Assembly: GCA_017470525.1 (NCBI GenBank)
Contig: JAFUYM010000058.1
Span: 1-47,283 of the forward strand
From: Bacteroidaceae bacterium
Lineage (GTDB): Bacteria > Bacteroidota > Bacteroidia > Bacteroidales > Bacteroidaceae
DNA: 47,283 nucleotides
Direction: 5' to 3'
Shown here one piece after another: positions 1-7,383 of the stretch. Made by a program: the position numbers and the translations under genes. Each line of letters starts with the position of its first letter. Within the stretch, counting starts at the first letter, position 1. The notes beneath the pieces were generated by a model. The model did no database searches. It saw nothing but the letters and a program-made list of their open reading frames with translations, and was not told the origin of the DNA.

Positions 1-67
1 ATATTAGAGTTTTGCTTGTTTTCTTTTTGCAACACTAAGATAAGTGAAAATTCTGACATGGCAAAAT

Positions 68-92
68 CCTGGGCAACTTTTTGTTGCTCAGG
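68..92. terminator. Stem-loop downstream of the exported protein gene
   Basis: A 10-bp stem (68-77 with 83-92, one G-T wobble) closes a five-T loop. It lies 3' of the minus-strand gene ending at 136 and could end that transcript. The U-tract after it is poor on both strands, so a role in termination is an inference. Confidence 0.4.
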
Positions 93-135
93 AACTTATA
101 AATAAAGTTAAATTATAGTGTTGCGGAATTAAGGA

Positions 136-609
136 TTATATTTTTTTCTTGAACATTCTCCTTAGGTCTTGTAGTGACACTTTGCCTTCCAGACAGACAA
201 GCGTGATGTTATAGGTGCCGTGCGTACCCTCACTGCATTGGTAGCAGATGTAGCGGCGGTCGAAGGGGGTGTCGGGCTTCACTTCGATGATGGCATAGTA
301 GAGGTGACCACCTTGGTTTTCCATCTCGCTGTTCAACGTTCCCTTGTCTTTCTTGATGTCATTCTGCGTCATGTCGGCATAGAAAGCCTTTTCCGCCAAG
401 TCACGTTCCTTCTCGGAGGCGGTGAACTTGATGCTATGGAAGGCGGTGAGGTGATACGCCTCCAGTTGCTCGCCCCTGACGAGGGTTTCGGTGAGACGGC
501 TCTTGTCAATCACTTTCCCCTCGAAAAGGGCGTTGATGTTCAGCCCCCTTTGGGCTTGGATGCTTGTCATGGAGACGGTGCAGAGAATCAGTAGAATCAG
601 TCGTTTCAT
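136..609 (-). CDS. Exported hypothetical protein, third gene of sigma cassette 1
   Basis: This 157-residue protein starts with a clear signal peptide (lysine/arginine, then a leucine-isoleucine stretch, cleavage near SIQAQ at about residue 20), so it is exported to the periplasm or outer membrane. The mature part is mixed alpha/beta with two cysteines near residues 121-124 (YICYQC) and a basic C-terminus ending KKKI. It resembles small Bacteroidales DUF-type proteins encoded behind ECF sigma genes, but I cannot name the family with certainty. It starts 5 bp after the putative anti-sigma gene, so the three genes from 1564 down to 136 are probably one operon. Its function is unknown; by position it may act in an envelope response controlled by the sigma factor. 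Confidence 0.75.
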   Translation of the reverse strand: MKRLILLILCTVSMTSIQAQRGLNINALFEGKVIDKSRLTETLVRGEQLEAYHLTAFHSIKFTASEKERDLAEKAFYADMTQNDIKKDKGTLNSEMENQGGHLYYAIIEVKPDTPFDRRYICYQCSEGTHGTYNITLVCLEGKVSLQDLRRMFKKKI

Positions 610-614
610 ATCTT

Positions 615-1067
615 CTATTCTGGATTAAAGATTTCATAGAGTTCTTCTTCGGTGTTGCTGTGGGCAAACATGTCGTTCATGGTGCTCTCCATCATTGCCA
701 TCACCTGCTGCTGGTCGCTCACTTTCGTGCCGTTGATGTATGCCACGGCGATATTGCTGTCGTCCGTCTGCGTGTGGAGCATGAAGCCGAGCGCGACGAT
801 AAGGGCGATGGCGGCTGCAATGCCTGAGTATCTCCACAGGGTGCGGTGTTTCCGCTGACGGACGATGCGGTCATATTCTTCAGTGTGGTCGGTGGCGAAA
901 GGGTCTTCGTCATCCATCGTGGGCATGGCGGTCAGCATCAGCAGAAGGGCATCTTCGGTGTCTGTTCTGTTGTCAGGCGGAATGGCTTGCAGCAAGTGTT
1001 GCAGCGTGTGCTCTTCTTGCAAGGAGGTCTCGCCGTTCAGGTATTTGTCAATCAGTGTCTGCTTCAT
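615..1067 (-). CDS. Putative anti-sigma factor, cassette 1
   Basis: This 150-residue protein has a cytoplasmic N-terminal half (opening MKQTLIDKYLNGETS, as in many Bacteroidetes anti-sigma proteins), one hydrophobic segment at about residues 82-98, and a short C-terminal part. That topology suits a membrane-anchored anti-sigma factor that holds the sigma factor until a signal arrives. The start codon overlaps the stop of the sigma gene (ATGA, 1064-1067), which indicates translational coupling. No zinc-binding anti-sigma motif (HxxxCxxC) is visible. The role is inferred from position, topology and the matching gene in the second cassette at 4149. Confidence 0.65.
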   Translation of the reverse strand: MKQTLIDKYLNGETSLQEEHTLQHLLQAIPPDNRTDTEDALLLMLTAMPTMDDEDPFATDHTEEYDRIVRQRKHRTLWRYSGIAAAIALIVALGFMLHTQTDDSNIAVAYINGTKVSDQQQVMAMMESTMNDMFAHSNTEEELYEIFNPE

Positions 1068-1564
1068 TGTTTCAGGAGTTTTAAGAGGTTACGTCTTGCC
1101 GATGCAATCATGGTGCGGACGGAGCGGATGGGAATGCCCGTGAGGGCGGCTATTTCGTCTGATGAGAGGTCGGCTGTCTGTTTCAGCAGGATGAGTCTTT
1201 GTTCCGAGCGTGGCAGATGGCGGATGGCGGTGTCGATTGTGGCTGCCTGTTCTGCCGTCAGCAGGGTTTTGTCGGCTCTCTCGTCGCTTCTGATGTGGAT
1301 GAGGCTGTTGTCAAGAGGTTCGGCTTGCCGCAACTTTTGCTTTCGCCATGTGCTGACACACAGGTTTTTGGTCGCCTTGATTGCCAATGCCGCGAGGTCT
1401 TCCTTGCTGCTTCCTCCTTTTGCTCTTTCCCTCATCCACAGCCGCATCAACACCTCCTGCACCACGTCCTCAGCCTCCTCCTCGTTGTGGAAGAAGTCTT
1501 TTGCCAACCGCATCATCTGGGGTCGCAACATTCGGGCAATATGTTCAAATTCTTGTGGTGCCAT
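1064..1564 (-). CDS. ECF RNA polymerase sigma factor, cassette 1
   Basis: This 166-residue protein has the two ECF sigma domains. Region 2 is at about residues 10-75, with EEEAEDVVQEVLMRLW, which would bind the -10 element and core polymerase. Region 4 is at about 105-160, with LPRSEQRLILLKQ and an HTH in SSDEIAALTGIPIRSVRTM, which would bind the -35 element. It is the first gene of a three-gene minus-strand operon with the putative anti-sigma gene and an exported protein. A similar cassette starts at 3646 on the other strand. Target genes cannot be read from the sequence. Confidence 0.92.
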   Translation of the reverse strand: MAPQEFEHIARMLRPQMMRLAKDFFHNEEEAEDVVQEVLMRLWMRERAKGGSSKEDLAALAIKATKNLCVSTWRKQKLRQAEPLDNSLIHIRSDERADKTLLTAEQAATIDTAIRHLPRSEQRLILLKQTADLSSDEIAALTGIPIRSVRTMIASARRNLLKLLKQ

Positions 1565-1629
1565 CTACTCTATCAACGCATAACTTCCGAAAAGTCAAGT
1601 AAAATTACGAACTTTTTTTGAAAAAACCG

Positions 1630-1637
1630 TAACTTTG
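1630..1637 (+). promoter_or_regulatory. Candidate -7 box for tadA
   Basis: TAACTTTG matches the Bacteroidetes -7 consensus TAnnTTTG and lies 18 bp before the tadA ATG. No good TTTG box is seen about 20 bp upstream, so the promoter is only half supported. Confidence 0.4.
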
Positions 1638-1655
1638 CCGTCAAAATAGGAAACG

Positions 1656-2090
1656 ATGACAACAGATGAACGATATATGAGGCTCGCTTTGGACGAGGCG
1701 AGGGCAGCACTGGCTCTGGACGAGATTCCGATTGGAGCGGTGGTGGTGGCTGATGGCAGGGTCATCGGCAGAGGACATAATCTGACGGAAACGCTGCACG
1801 ATGTGACGGCGCATGCGGAGATGCAGGCGATTACGGCAGCGGCTGAGTATCTGGGCGGGAAGTATCTGGATAAGTGTGCGTTGTATGTGACGGTGGAGCC
1901 ATGTGTGATGTGTGCAGGGGCGATTGGCTGGAGCCAGATGGGGAGGCTGGTGTATGGAGCCAGTGACGAAAAGCGTGGATTTCAGCGGTTTGCGCCACAG
2001 GCATTGCACCCCAAGACGGTGGTGGTGAGTGGAGTGTTGGAAGAGGAGTGTGCCCAACTGATGAAAGATTTTTTTAAGGGGAAAAGATAA
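1656..2090 (+). CDS. tadA: tRNA-specific adenosine deaminase
   Basis: TadA converts adenosine 34 to inosine in tRNA-Arg(ACG), letting one tRNA read several arginine codons. The 144-residue length is typical. The zinc-dependent deaminase signature is complete: HAEMQAI near residues 53-59 (zinc His and catalytic Glu) and PCVMCAGAI near 84-92 (two zinc Cys). It sits between two divergent sigma cassettes, and its stop codon touches a long hairpin (2090-2204) that separates it from the MATE gene. Confidence 0.95.
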   Translation: MTTDERYMRLALDEARAALALDEIPIGAVVVADGRVIGRGHNLTETLHDVTAHAEMQAITAAAEYLGGKYLDKCALYVTVEPCVMCAGAIGWSQMGRLVYGASDEKRGFQRFAPQALHPKTVVVSGVLEEECAQLMKDFFKGKR

Positions 2091-2204
2091 CGCTTCGCGC
2101 CTTTAGAAAAATAAGAAAAACAAAAGAAAATAAAAGAAAACGAGATAAACTATTTTTTCTTATATTTTTTTATTTTCTTTTGTTTTTCTAAAGGCGCGAA
2201 GCGT
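2090..2204. repeat. Long inverted repeat between tadA and the MATE gene
   Basis: The left arm (2090-2135) and right arm (2168-2204) match over 37 bp once a 9-bp bulge in the left arm (2112-2120) is looped out. The outer 22 bp contain a GC-rich block (cttcgcgcc type); the inner part is A/T only. The transcript would fold into a very long hairpin. No strong U-tract follows on the plus strand, so a simple terminator is not a full explanation. Confidence 0.8.
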
Positions 2205-2223
2205 AAAAAAACACAAGAAAGAG

Positions 2224-3564
2224 ATGACGAAGGACATGACGGTGGGAAGACCGTTCCCATTGATTCTGAATTTTGCAATGCCGCTGTTGCTGGGCAATCT
2301 GCTGCAACAGGCATACAGCCTGATTGATGCGGCGATTGTGGGACAGACCTTGGGCATGAATGCACTGGCAGGGGTGGGTGCGAGCAGTAGTGTGCTGTTC
2401 CTCATCTTGGGCTTTTGCAATGGATTGACGGGTGGTTTCGGCATTCCGATTGCACAGGCATTCGGTGCGCAGGACTATATTCAGGTGAGGCGCTACGTGA
2501 AGGTGAGTTACATGTGGGGTGCGTTCTTCTCGTTCGTGTTGGCGTTTGTATGTTCGTTGCTCTGTGCCCACATCTTGCGATGGATGCAGACTCCCGAGGA
2601 AATCTTCGAGGATGCCTACACCTATCTGCTCATCACCTTCATCACTATCCCCTGTAACTTGGTTTACAATCTGTTGGCAAGCATCATCCGTGCCTTGGGC
2701 GACAGCAAGACACCTTTCTACTTCCTCTTGTTGGCGGCAGTGCTGAACATTGTGCTCGACTTCCTGTTCATCCTTGTGTTCGGCATGGGTGTGGGTGGTG
2801 CAGCCTTGGCTACGGCGATTGCGCAGTTGGTGAGTCTGTTGCTGTGCATGGTGTATATGAAGCGGGCGTTCCCGATTCTTAGAAAAGAGGATGGGGCATC
2901 TAAAGAAAAGGTATCATGGCTCGATGCGTGGGTGGTGCTCTGCATGGGTGTGCCGATGGGCTTGCAGTTCTCCATCACTGCCATTGGCTCCATCATGTTG
3001 CAGAGTGCCAACAATGCGCTGGGTACTGAATGTGCCACTGCCTTCACGGCTGCCATGCGCATCAAGATGTTCTTCATCTGTGCCTACGAGAACCTCGGTG
3101 TAGCACTCGCCACCTATTGTGGTCAGAACCTTGGGGCAAAGAAGTACGACCGTATTCGCACGGGATTGAAGGACGGCTTGCTGATGATGCTGGTCTATAG
3201 CATCTTCACATTCCTCATCCTTTGGTTCTTTGCACGTGACATTTCCACATTATTTATATATAAGGACGAAACGCGCATCCTTGACTACAGCGAGCAGTTC
3301 CTTCGCCTTTCCTGCTGTTGCTATGTGTTCTTGGGCACCTTGTGTGTGTTCCGCTATTCGTTGCAGGGTGTGGGCAAGACCAAACTCAGCATGTGGTCGG
3401 GCGTGAGCGAGTTGGTGGCTCGTGCCTTGGTCAGCCTCTTTCTGGTGCCTGTCCTCGGTTTCCTCGGAGTCTGCATTGGCGACCCTGCTGCATGGTTCGC
3501 GGCAGACTGCTTCTTAGTGCCCACGTTTCTCGTTATTTTGAAGCGATTGAAGGAAAAAACGTGA
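2224..3564 (+). CDS. MATE family multidrug/cation antiporter
   Basis: This 446-residue polytopic inner-membrane protein has about 12 hydrophobic segments and the two-fold repeat of MATE transporters. The N-terminus (RPFPLILNFAMPLLLGNLLQQ) and the following segment (YSLIDAAIVGQTLGMNALAG) are typical of the DinF/NorM-like bacterial branch. Such transporters export drugs or metabolites using a sodium or proton gradient; the substrate cannot be read from the sequence. The gene follows tadA after a 133-bp spacer almost filled by a long hairpin, so joint transcription is uncertain. A short A/T-rich hairpin at 3571-3589 follows the stop and may end the transcript. Confidence 0.92.
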   Translation: MTKDMTVGRPFPLILNFAMPLLLGNLLQQAYSLIDAAIVGQTLGMNALAGVGASSSVLFLILGFCNGLTGGFGIPIAQAFGAQDYIQVRRYVKVSYMWGAFFSFVLAFVCSLLCAHILRWMQTPEEIFEDAYTYLLITFITIPCNLVYNLLASIIRALGDSKTPFYFLLLAAVLNIVLDFLFILVFGMGVGGAALATAIAQLVSLLLCMVYMKRAFPILRKEDGASKEKVSWLDAWVVLCMGVPMGLQFSITAIGSIMLQSANNALGTECATAFTAAMRIKMFFICAYENLGVALATYCGQNLGAKKYDRIRTGLKDGLLMMLVYSIFTFLILWFFARDISTLFIYKDETRILDYSEQFLRLSCCCYVFLGTLCVFRYSLQGVGKTKLSMWSGVSELVARALVSLFLVPVLGFLGVCIGDPAAWFAADCFLVPTFLVILKRLKEKT

Positions 3565-3645
3565 AAAATGTGAAAAAGAACGTTTTTCAACTTAAGTTTT
3601 CTTGGTGTTCTGCGTATATAGGGTAGAAAGCCTCACGAAAACAGC

Positions 3646-4152
3646 ATGGACAGAACTACTTTTGAACAGACGGCAGCGCGGTTGCGTCCTCTGATTTTCC
3701 GCATCGGACGGGATTACTTCGGCTCGGCGGACGATGCAGAGGACGTGGCACAGGAGACGCTGGTGCAACTGTGGCAGTATTGCGAGCAGTTGGACGAGAG
3801 TCGGAACGTGGAGGCGCTGGCTGTGAGGGTGGCGAAGAACTGCTGTGTGAACCTGAAGCGACGGCAACACCTGACGCTGGTGAGGGGAGGTGAACATCTG
3901 CAAGCGGACGCTCTGTTGCACCCATCGCCTCATGAGGAGGTGGAACAACGGGAAAGCGTCACAGCATTGGACGAAGCCCTCCAGCAGTTGCAACCCCGAG
4001 AACGGCAACTCTTCGAGATGCGGCAAATGGAAGGGCTCTCGACGGAGGAAATTGCAGAGCAGACAGGCATTCCGAAGGCTTCGGTGCAGAGCATGGTGGC
4101 GATGGCGAGACGAAAATTGTTGAACGAAATGAAAAGGAGAAAGGAACTATGA
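3646..4152 (+). CDS. ECF RNA polymerase sigma factor, cassette 2
   Basis: This 168-residue ECF sigma factor has region 2 at about residues 8-75 (ADDAEDVAQETLVQLWQ) and region 4 at about 110-160 (LQPRERQLFEMRQMEG and an HTH in STEEIAEQTGIPKASVQSM). It resembles the sigma factor at 1064-1564 in length, motifs and gene context but is clearly diverged from it. The stop codon overlaps the next start (ATGA at 4149-4152), so the putative anti-sigma protein is probably translated in a coupled way. An exported protein follows. The regulon is unknown. Confidence 0.92.
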   Translation: MDRTTFEQTAARLRPLIFRIGRDYFGSADDAEDVAQETLVQLWQYCEQLDESRNVEALAVRVAKNCCVNLKRRQHLTLVRGGEHLQADALLHPSPHEEVEQRESVTALDEALQQLQPRERQLFEMRQMEGLSTEEIAEQTGIPKASVQSMVAMARRKLLNEMKRRKEL

Positions 4153-4838
4153 CAGCGAAAGATGTGAACAGGCTTATCGACAAATATCTGGAGGGAAAGA
4201 CCTCTCCAGCGGAGGAGCGTCGTCTGGCATTGGAGGTCAACCGTCCCGATGCTCCTGCGGAGTGGCAAGTCATCGGTGAGATGTTGGGTGACTTGACGTT
4301 GGGTGAAGCCCTCTACGACCAGACGATGGCAACAAGGACACGTACACAAGTGCGTCGCTACATAGGATGGGGCATTGCAGTGGCAGCCTGTTTGACGCTG
4401 TGGTTTTTGTTGGGCAAGTCGGGTTCTCTCGTTCCTGAACAGGAGATGGCACCCCAGATGGCACAACAGCCCACGCAAGTGGCGAAGCCCAAGTTGCCAG
4501 AAGAAAAGAAAGCACCTGCCGCGCTGCCCCCGACATCGCCAGTGATGGAGCAAGTGGCATACACGCCTCCTGTGAAGCATGCGAAACGGAGACTCCGCAA
4601 ACAAATGGTATCAGTCGTGGAAGAGGTGAAACCGACACAGAAAGAGGAGATGCCTCTTGCGGAGACTCTGCCGCAGGTGAGCGAGGAGGAACAGGCAAAG
4701 GTGGAGAGAGGATTCCAGATGTGGCAACTCCGACAGGCAATCTTGGACGAGAAAATCGAACTTGAAATTGCTACGGAGAAGTTGAACAGGAAGTATGAGG
4801 AATATCTCGCTGCTAACAAGGATAACATCGAAATCTGA
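4149..4838 (+). CDS. Putative anti-sigma factor, cassette 2
   Basis: This 229-residue protein has a cytoplasmic N-terminus (LIDKYLEGKTSPAEERRLA) like that of the gene at 615, one membrane segment at about residues 74-93, then a Pro/Ala/Lys-rich stretch and a charged, probably coiled-coil C-terminus (about 175-225) that would lie in the periplasm. The arrangement fits a membrane anti-sigma protein that senses an envelope signal through its periplasmic part. The 4-bp overlap with the sigma gene supports the pairing. No known anti-sigma signature is visible, so the role rests on context and topology. Confidence 0.65.
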   Translation: MTAKDVNRLIDKYLEGKTSPAEERRLALEVNRPDAPAEWQVIGEMLGDLTLGEALYDQTMATRTRTQVRRYIGWGIAVAACLTLWFLLGKSGSLVPEQEMAPQMAQQPTQVAKPKLPEEKKAPAALPPTSPVMEQVAYTPPVKHAKRRLRKQMVSVVEEVKPTQKEEMPLAETLPQVSEEEQAKVERGFQMWQLRQAILDEKIELEIATEKLNRKYEEYLAANKDNIEI

Positions 4839-4898
4839 AGCAACAAATAAAATTCATGAATTGATGACAGAGAAGTGATAATATTAAATGTAAACAAT

Positions 4899-6101
4899 AT
4901 GAAAACAAGAAACATCCGGTTTGCCACGCTGTTGGTGGCGGTGGCATTAAGCCTGAACGTGTCGGCTCAGAAGAATGTGCTGAAGGCATTCGAAAAGTTT
5001 AAGAACTCGAAAGGAGTGACCATCACGAACACGACCCACGAACAGGGACAGGAAGGCGAGAGTGCTGCCCAGTCGTGGCGGTGTAACGTGACAGAGTTTA
5101 AGGTGTGGAAGGGGAGTGGCATGACCTCCAAAATGAAGGCATTGCAGGAGGCGTTTGAGAAGGACAGCCGCGACCAAAACGTGACCTACTACGGGCAGAT
5201 GAAGGGGCTGGACGAGAACGCTACCGAGGAGGAAAAGGCGAAGTACAAGAAGACCTCTGTGCGTTACAACAACACGGATGCCCCCGTCGTGATTGGCTCA
5301 AACACTGCCTATAACGTGCTGGTGCTGCGTTGCAAGTCGAAGCGGGTCAACTACCGTGTGGTGGTGGCGGTGGAATGGAAAATGGACGTGCAGTATGGCT
5401 GTGTCGGCACACTCTACGAGATTGAGGGACGGAATAATCTGGTGAGAGCCAACACGGTGTCTGCCACCGACGTGGAGGCTGTTGGTTCTGGCACCTATTT
5501 GAATGACAACCTGATTGATCGCATGACTTTCTACCGCGATTCCTATGACTATCAGAAGCCTGACACGCCTGAAAACATGGCGCTCTTGATGAACATGCTT
5601 GACTATCTCTCTTCTCATGCCGCTGATGCGACGGAGAACGAGAAGGCGGTGGCGTATGCGGTGATTAAGGACATGGGTGCCAATTCGACCGTTGAGATGC
5701 ACAAGGGCATCTTGGAACACTGCAGGAGGGCGCTGGACAATGCTGACAAAGTGGCGGTTGCCAAAGATGTTCTGAAGCGTTTAGACGACTATTACAACGA
5801 ATTTAGAAGAACGACTTATGTGCCAGAGAGGACAAAAATCATCAAGCGTATGGAAAGTTATCTGCGAGGGCTGCAAGTGCATGAGATGAACCAAGCCACT
5901 TTTGATGCGGTTCGCGAGAAACTTCTCAATTGGAAACAGGACTGCACCTACATTCCTAATAGTGAACTCATCGGCGACGTGCTCAAGTCGTTTGAGAGGG
6001 CTTATGATGGGAAATACAACAAAACGCCACGCGAGACTGTGAAGCCTTGCGTGGCGTTTTTTGTTGGTCTCTTTGGAGAGACTACTTGTAGAACTGCTTG
6101 A
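4899..6101 (+). CDS. Exported hypothetical protein, third gene of sigma cassette 2
   Basis: This is a 400-residue protein when started at the ATG at 4899, which gives a clean signal peptide (KTRNIRF, hydrophobic core, cleavage near VSAQ at about residue 24). The earlier in-frame ATG at 4875 would spoil it. No known domain is recognised. The C-terminal half is helical and charged. The last 30 or so codons run through a rho-independent terminator (6021-6062), and the stop lies inside the 3' end of the convergent aminopeptidase gene. This suggests that an earlier stop codon was lost. By position it is the probable output or sensor partner of the sigma/anti-sigma pair upstream. Confidence 0.75.
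   Translation: MKTRNIRFATLLVAVALSLNVSAQKNVLKAFEKFKNSKGVTITNTTHEQGQEGESAAQSWRCNVTEFKVWKGSGMTSKMKALQEAFEKDSRDQNVTYYGQMKGLDENATEEEKAKYKKTSVRYNNTDAPVVIGSNTAYNVLVLRCKSKRVNYRVVVAVEWKMDVQYGCVGTLYEIEGRNNLVRANTVSATDVEAVGSGTYLNDNLIDRMTFYRDSYDYQKPDTPENMALLMNMLDYLSSHAADATENEKAVAYAVIKDMGANSTVEMHKGILEHCRRALDNADKVAVAKDVLKRLDDYYNEFRRTTYVPERTKIIKRMESYLRGLQVHEMNQATFDAVREKLLNWKQDCTYIPNSELIGDVLKSFERAYDGKYNKTPRETVKPCVAFFVGLFGETTCRTA
6021..6062. terminator. Bidirectional terminator inside the 3' end of a CDS
   Basis: A perfect 12-bp stem (6021-6032 with 6049-6060) ends in a T-run on the plus strand and in an A-run at its start, which serves the minus strand. It lies between convergent genes and can end both transcripts. 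It is also read as codons by the plus-strand gene. Confidence 0.85.
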
Positions 6102-7374
6102 ATGCCTTGATGCAGTACTCATGGTCAATGCAGGCTCCCGTCTCTCGCACACTGTGCATGGCAAGGATGGGGTTGCCCATATCCACGCCTCGGATGGGGA
6201 GAGAAGAGGCGAGGATGTTGCCCAGGGTGCTGCCACCTGCCACGTCGCTGTGGTTGACAAAGCGTTGGCAAGGCACACCTGCCTGTTCGCAGAGTTGCTG
6301 GAACACGGCGGCAGAAACCGCGTCGCTGGCATACTTCTGGGCAGCGTTGAACTTGATGACAGGACCACCGCCGAGCACGGGATGGTTGGTGGGGTCGTAC
6401 TTGTCGGAGTAGTTGGGATGCCATGCGTGGGCATTGTCGGCACTGACCATGAAGGCGCGTTCCACTGCCTGATAGAAACTGTCGGCATCACCGCCTTGTG
6501 CCAGCACCATGCGTTGGATGAGGCTGGCGAGGAAGGGGCTGCCGGCTCCTTGTTTGGTTTGCGAACCTGTCTCCTCGTTGTCGAAGATGGCAAGAATGCG
6601 GGTTGTCTGTGGGGTGTCCTCGCTTTCGAGGAGTGCCGTGAGTCCTGCATGCACCATCGAGAGGTCGTCGAGCCGACCTGCCGACAGGAACTCGTTGTGG
6701 GCACCGAAGGTGCAGGGTGGGGTGGTGTCGTAGAGATAGAGGTCGAAATCGAGGATTTGCGACTGCTCCACGTGCAGTTCATCGGTGATGAGGCGCATGA
6801 GCAGGTTTTCCTTCTCCAGTTCGTCGGTAACGATGCCGAGCAGGGGCTGCATGTCTTTCTGCTTGCTCAGTTTCACGCCGTCGTTCACCTCGCGGTTGAA
6901 GTGGATGGCAAGGTTGGGGATTTGCAGGAGCGGACGGCGGATGTGGAGCAGGCGTGTCGTGGGGCTCATGGCATTGTCGGAACGCAGAATCACCCGACCG
7001 GCAAGGCTCAACGGACGGTCGAACCACGTGGACATGATGGCACCGCCGTACAGTTCGGTGTTGAGTTTCACAATGCCCTTCTCACAAGTGATTTCCGCGT
7101 TCGGCTTGATGCGGAACGTGGGCGAATCGCAGTGGGCACAGATGACGTGGAACCCTGCCTCGGCAAGCGATTGACTGCCGATGTGGAAAGCGTAGATGGA
7201 GGAATCGTTCTTTGTGAAGTAGCACTTCGTGCCTGCCTCGATGCCCTTGATGGGCAGCGAAGCGTCAAGACGGCGATAGCCTTTCGCCTCCAGCAGTTCA
7301 GCCGTGGTTTTCACAGCCAAGAAGTTGACGGGAGAAAGATCCAGAAAGTGAATGAGTTGGTCGATATAGGTCAT
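6082..7374 (-). CDS. M18 family aspartyl/metallo-aminopeptidase
   Basis: This 430-residue M18 aminopeptidase is expected to remove N-terminal residues, often acidic ones, from peptides in the cytoplasm using two metal ions. The visible metal-site motifs are AHCDSPTFRIKP near residues 80-91 (His and Asp ligands), DDLSMVHAGL, FDNEETGSQ (catalytic and ligand Glu), SADNAHAWHPNY, and HSDVAGGSTLGNI near the C-terminus. Length and motif order match the family, and it ends with the usual KQFYK-like tail. It is the last gene of a minus-strand run and starts 9 bp after the AMP-binding enzyme gene, so they are probably co-transcribed. Confidence 0.93.
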   Translation of the reverse strand: MTYIDQLIHFLDLSPVNFLAVKTTAELLEAKGYRRLDASLPIKGIEAGTKCYFTKNDSSIYAFHIGSQSLAEAGFHVICAHCDSPTFRIKPNAEITCEKGIVKLNTELYGGAIMSTWFDRPLSLAGRVILRSDNAMSPTTRLLHIRRPLLQIPNLAIHFNREVNDGVKLSKQKDMQPLLGIVTDELEKENLLMRLITDELHVEQSQILDFDLYLYDTTPPCTFGAHNEFLSAGRLDDLSMVHAGLTALLESEDTPQTTRILAIFDNEETGSQTKQGAGSPFLASLIQRMVLAQGGDADSFYQAVERAFMVSADNAHAWHPNYSDKYDPTNHPVLGGGPVIKFNAAQKYASDAVSAAVFQQLCEQAGVPCQRFVNHSDVAGGSTLGNILASSLPIRGVDMGNPILAMHSVRETGACIDHEYCIKAFKQFYK

Positions 7375-7383
7375 GGGAAACAG

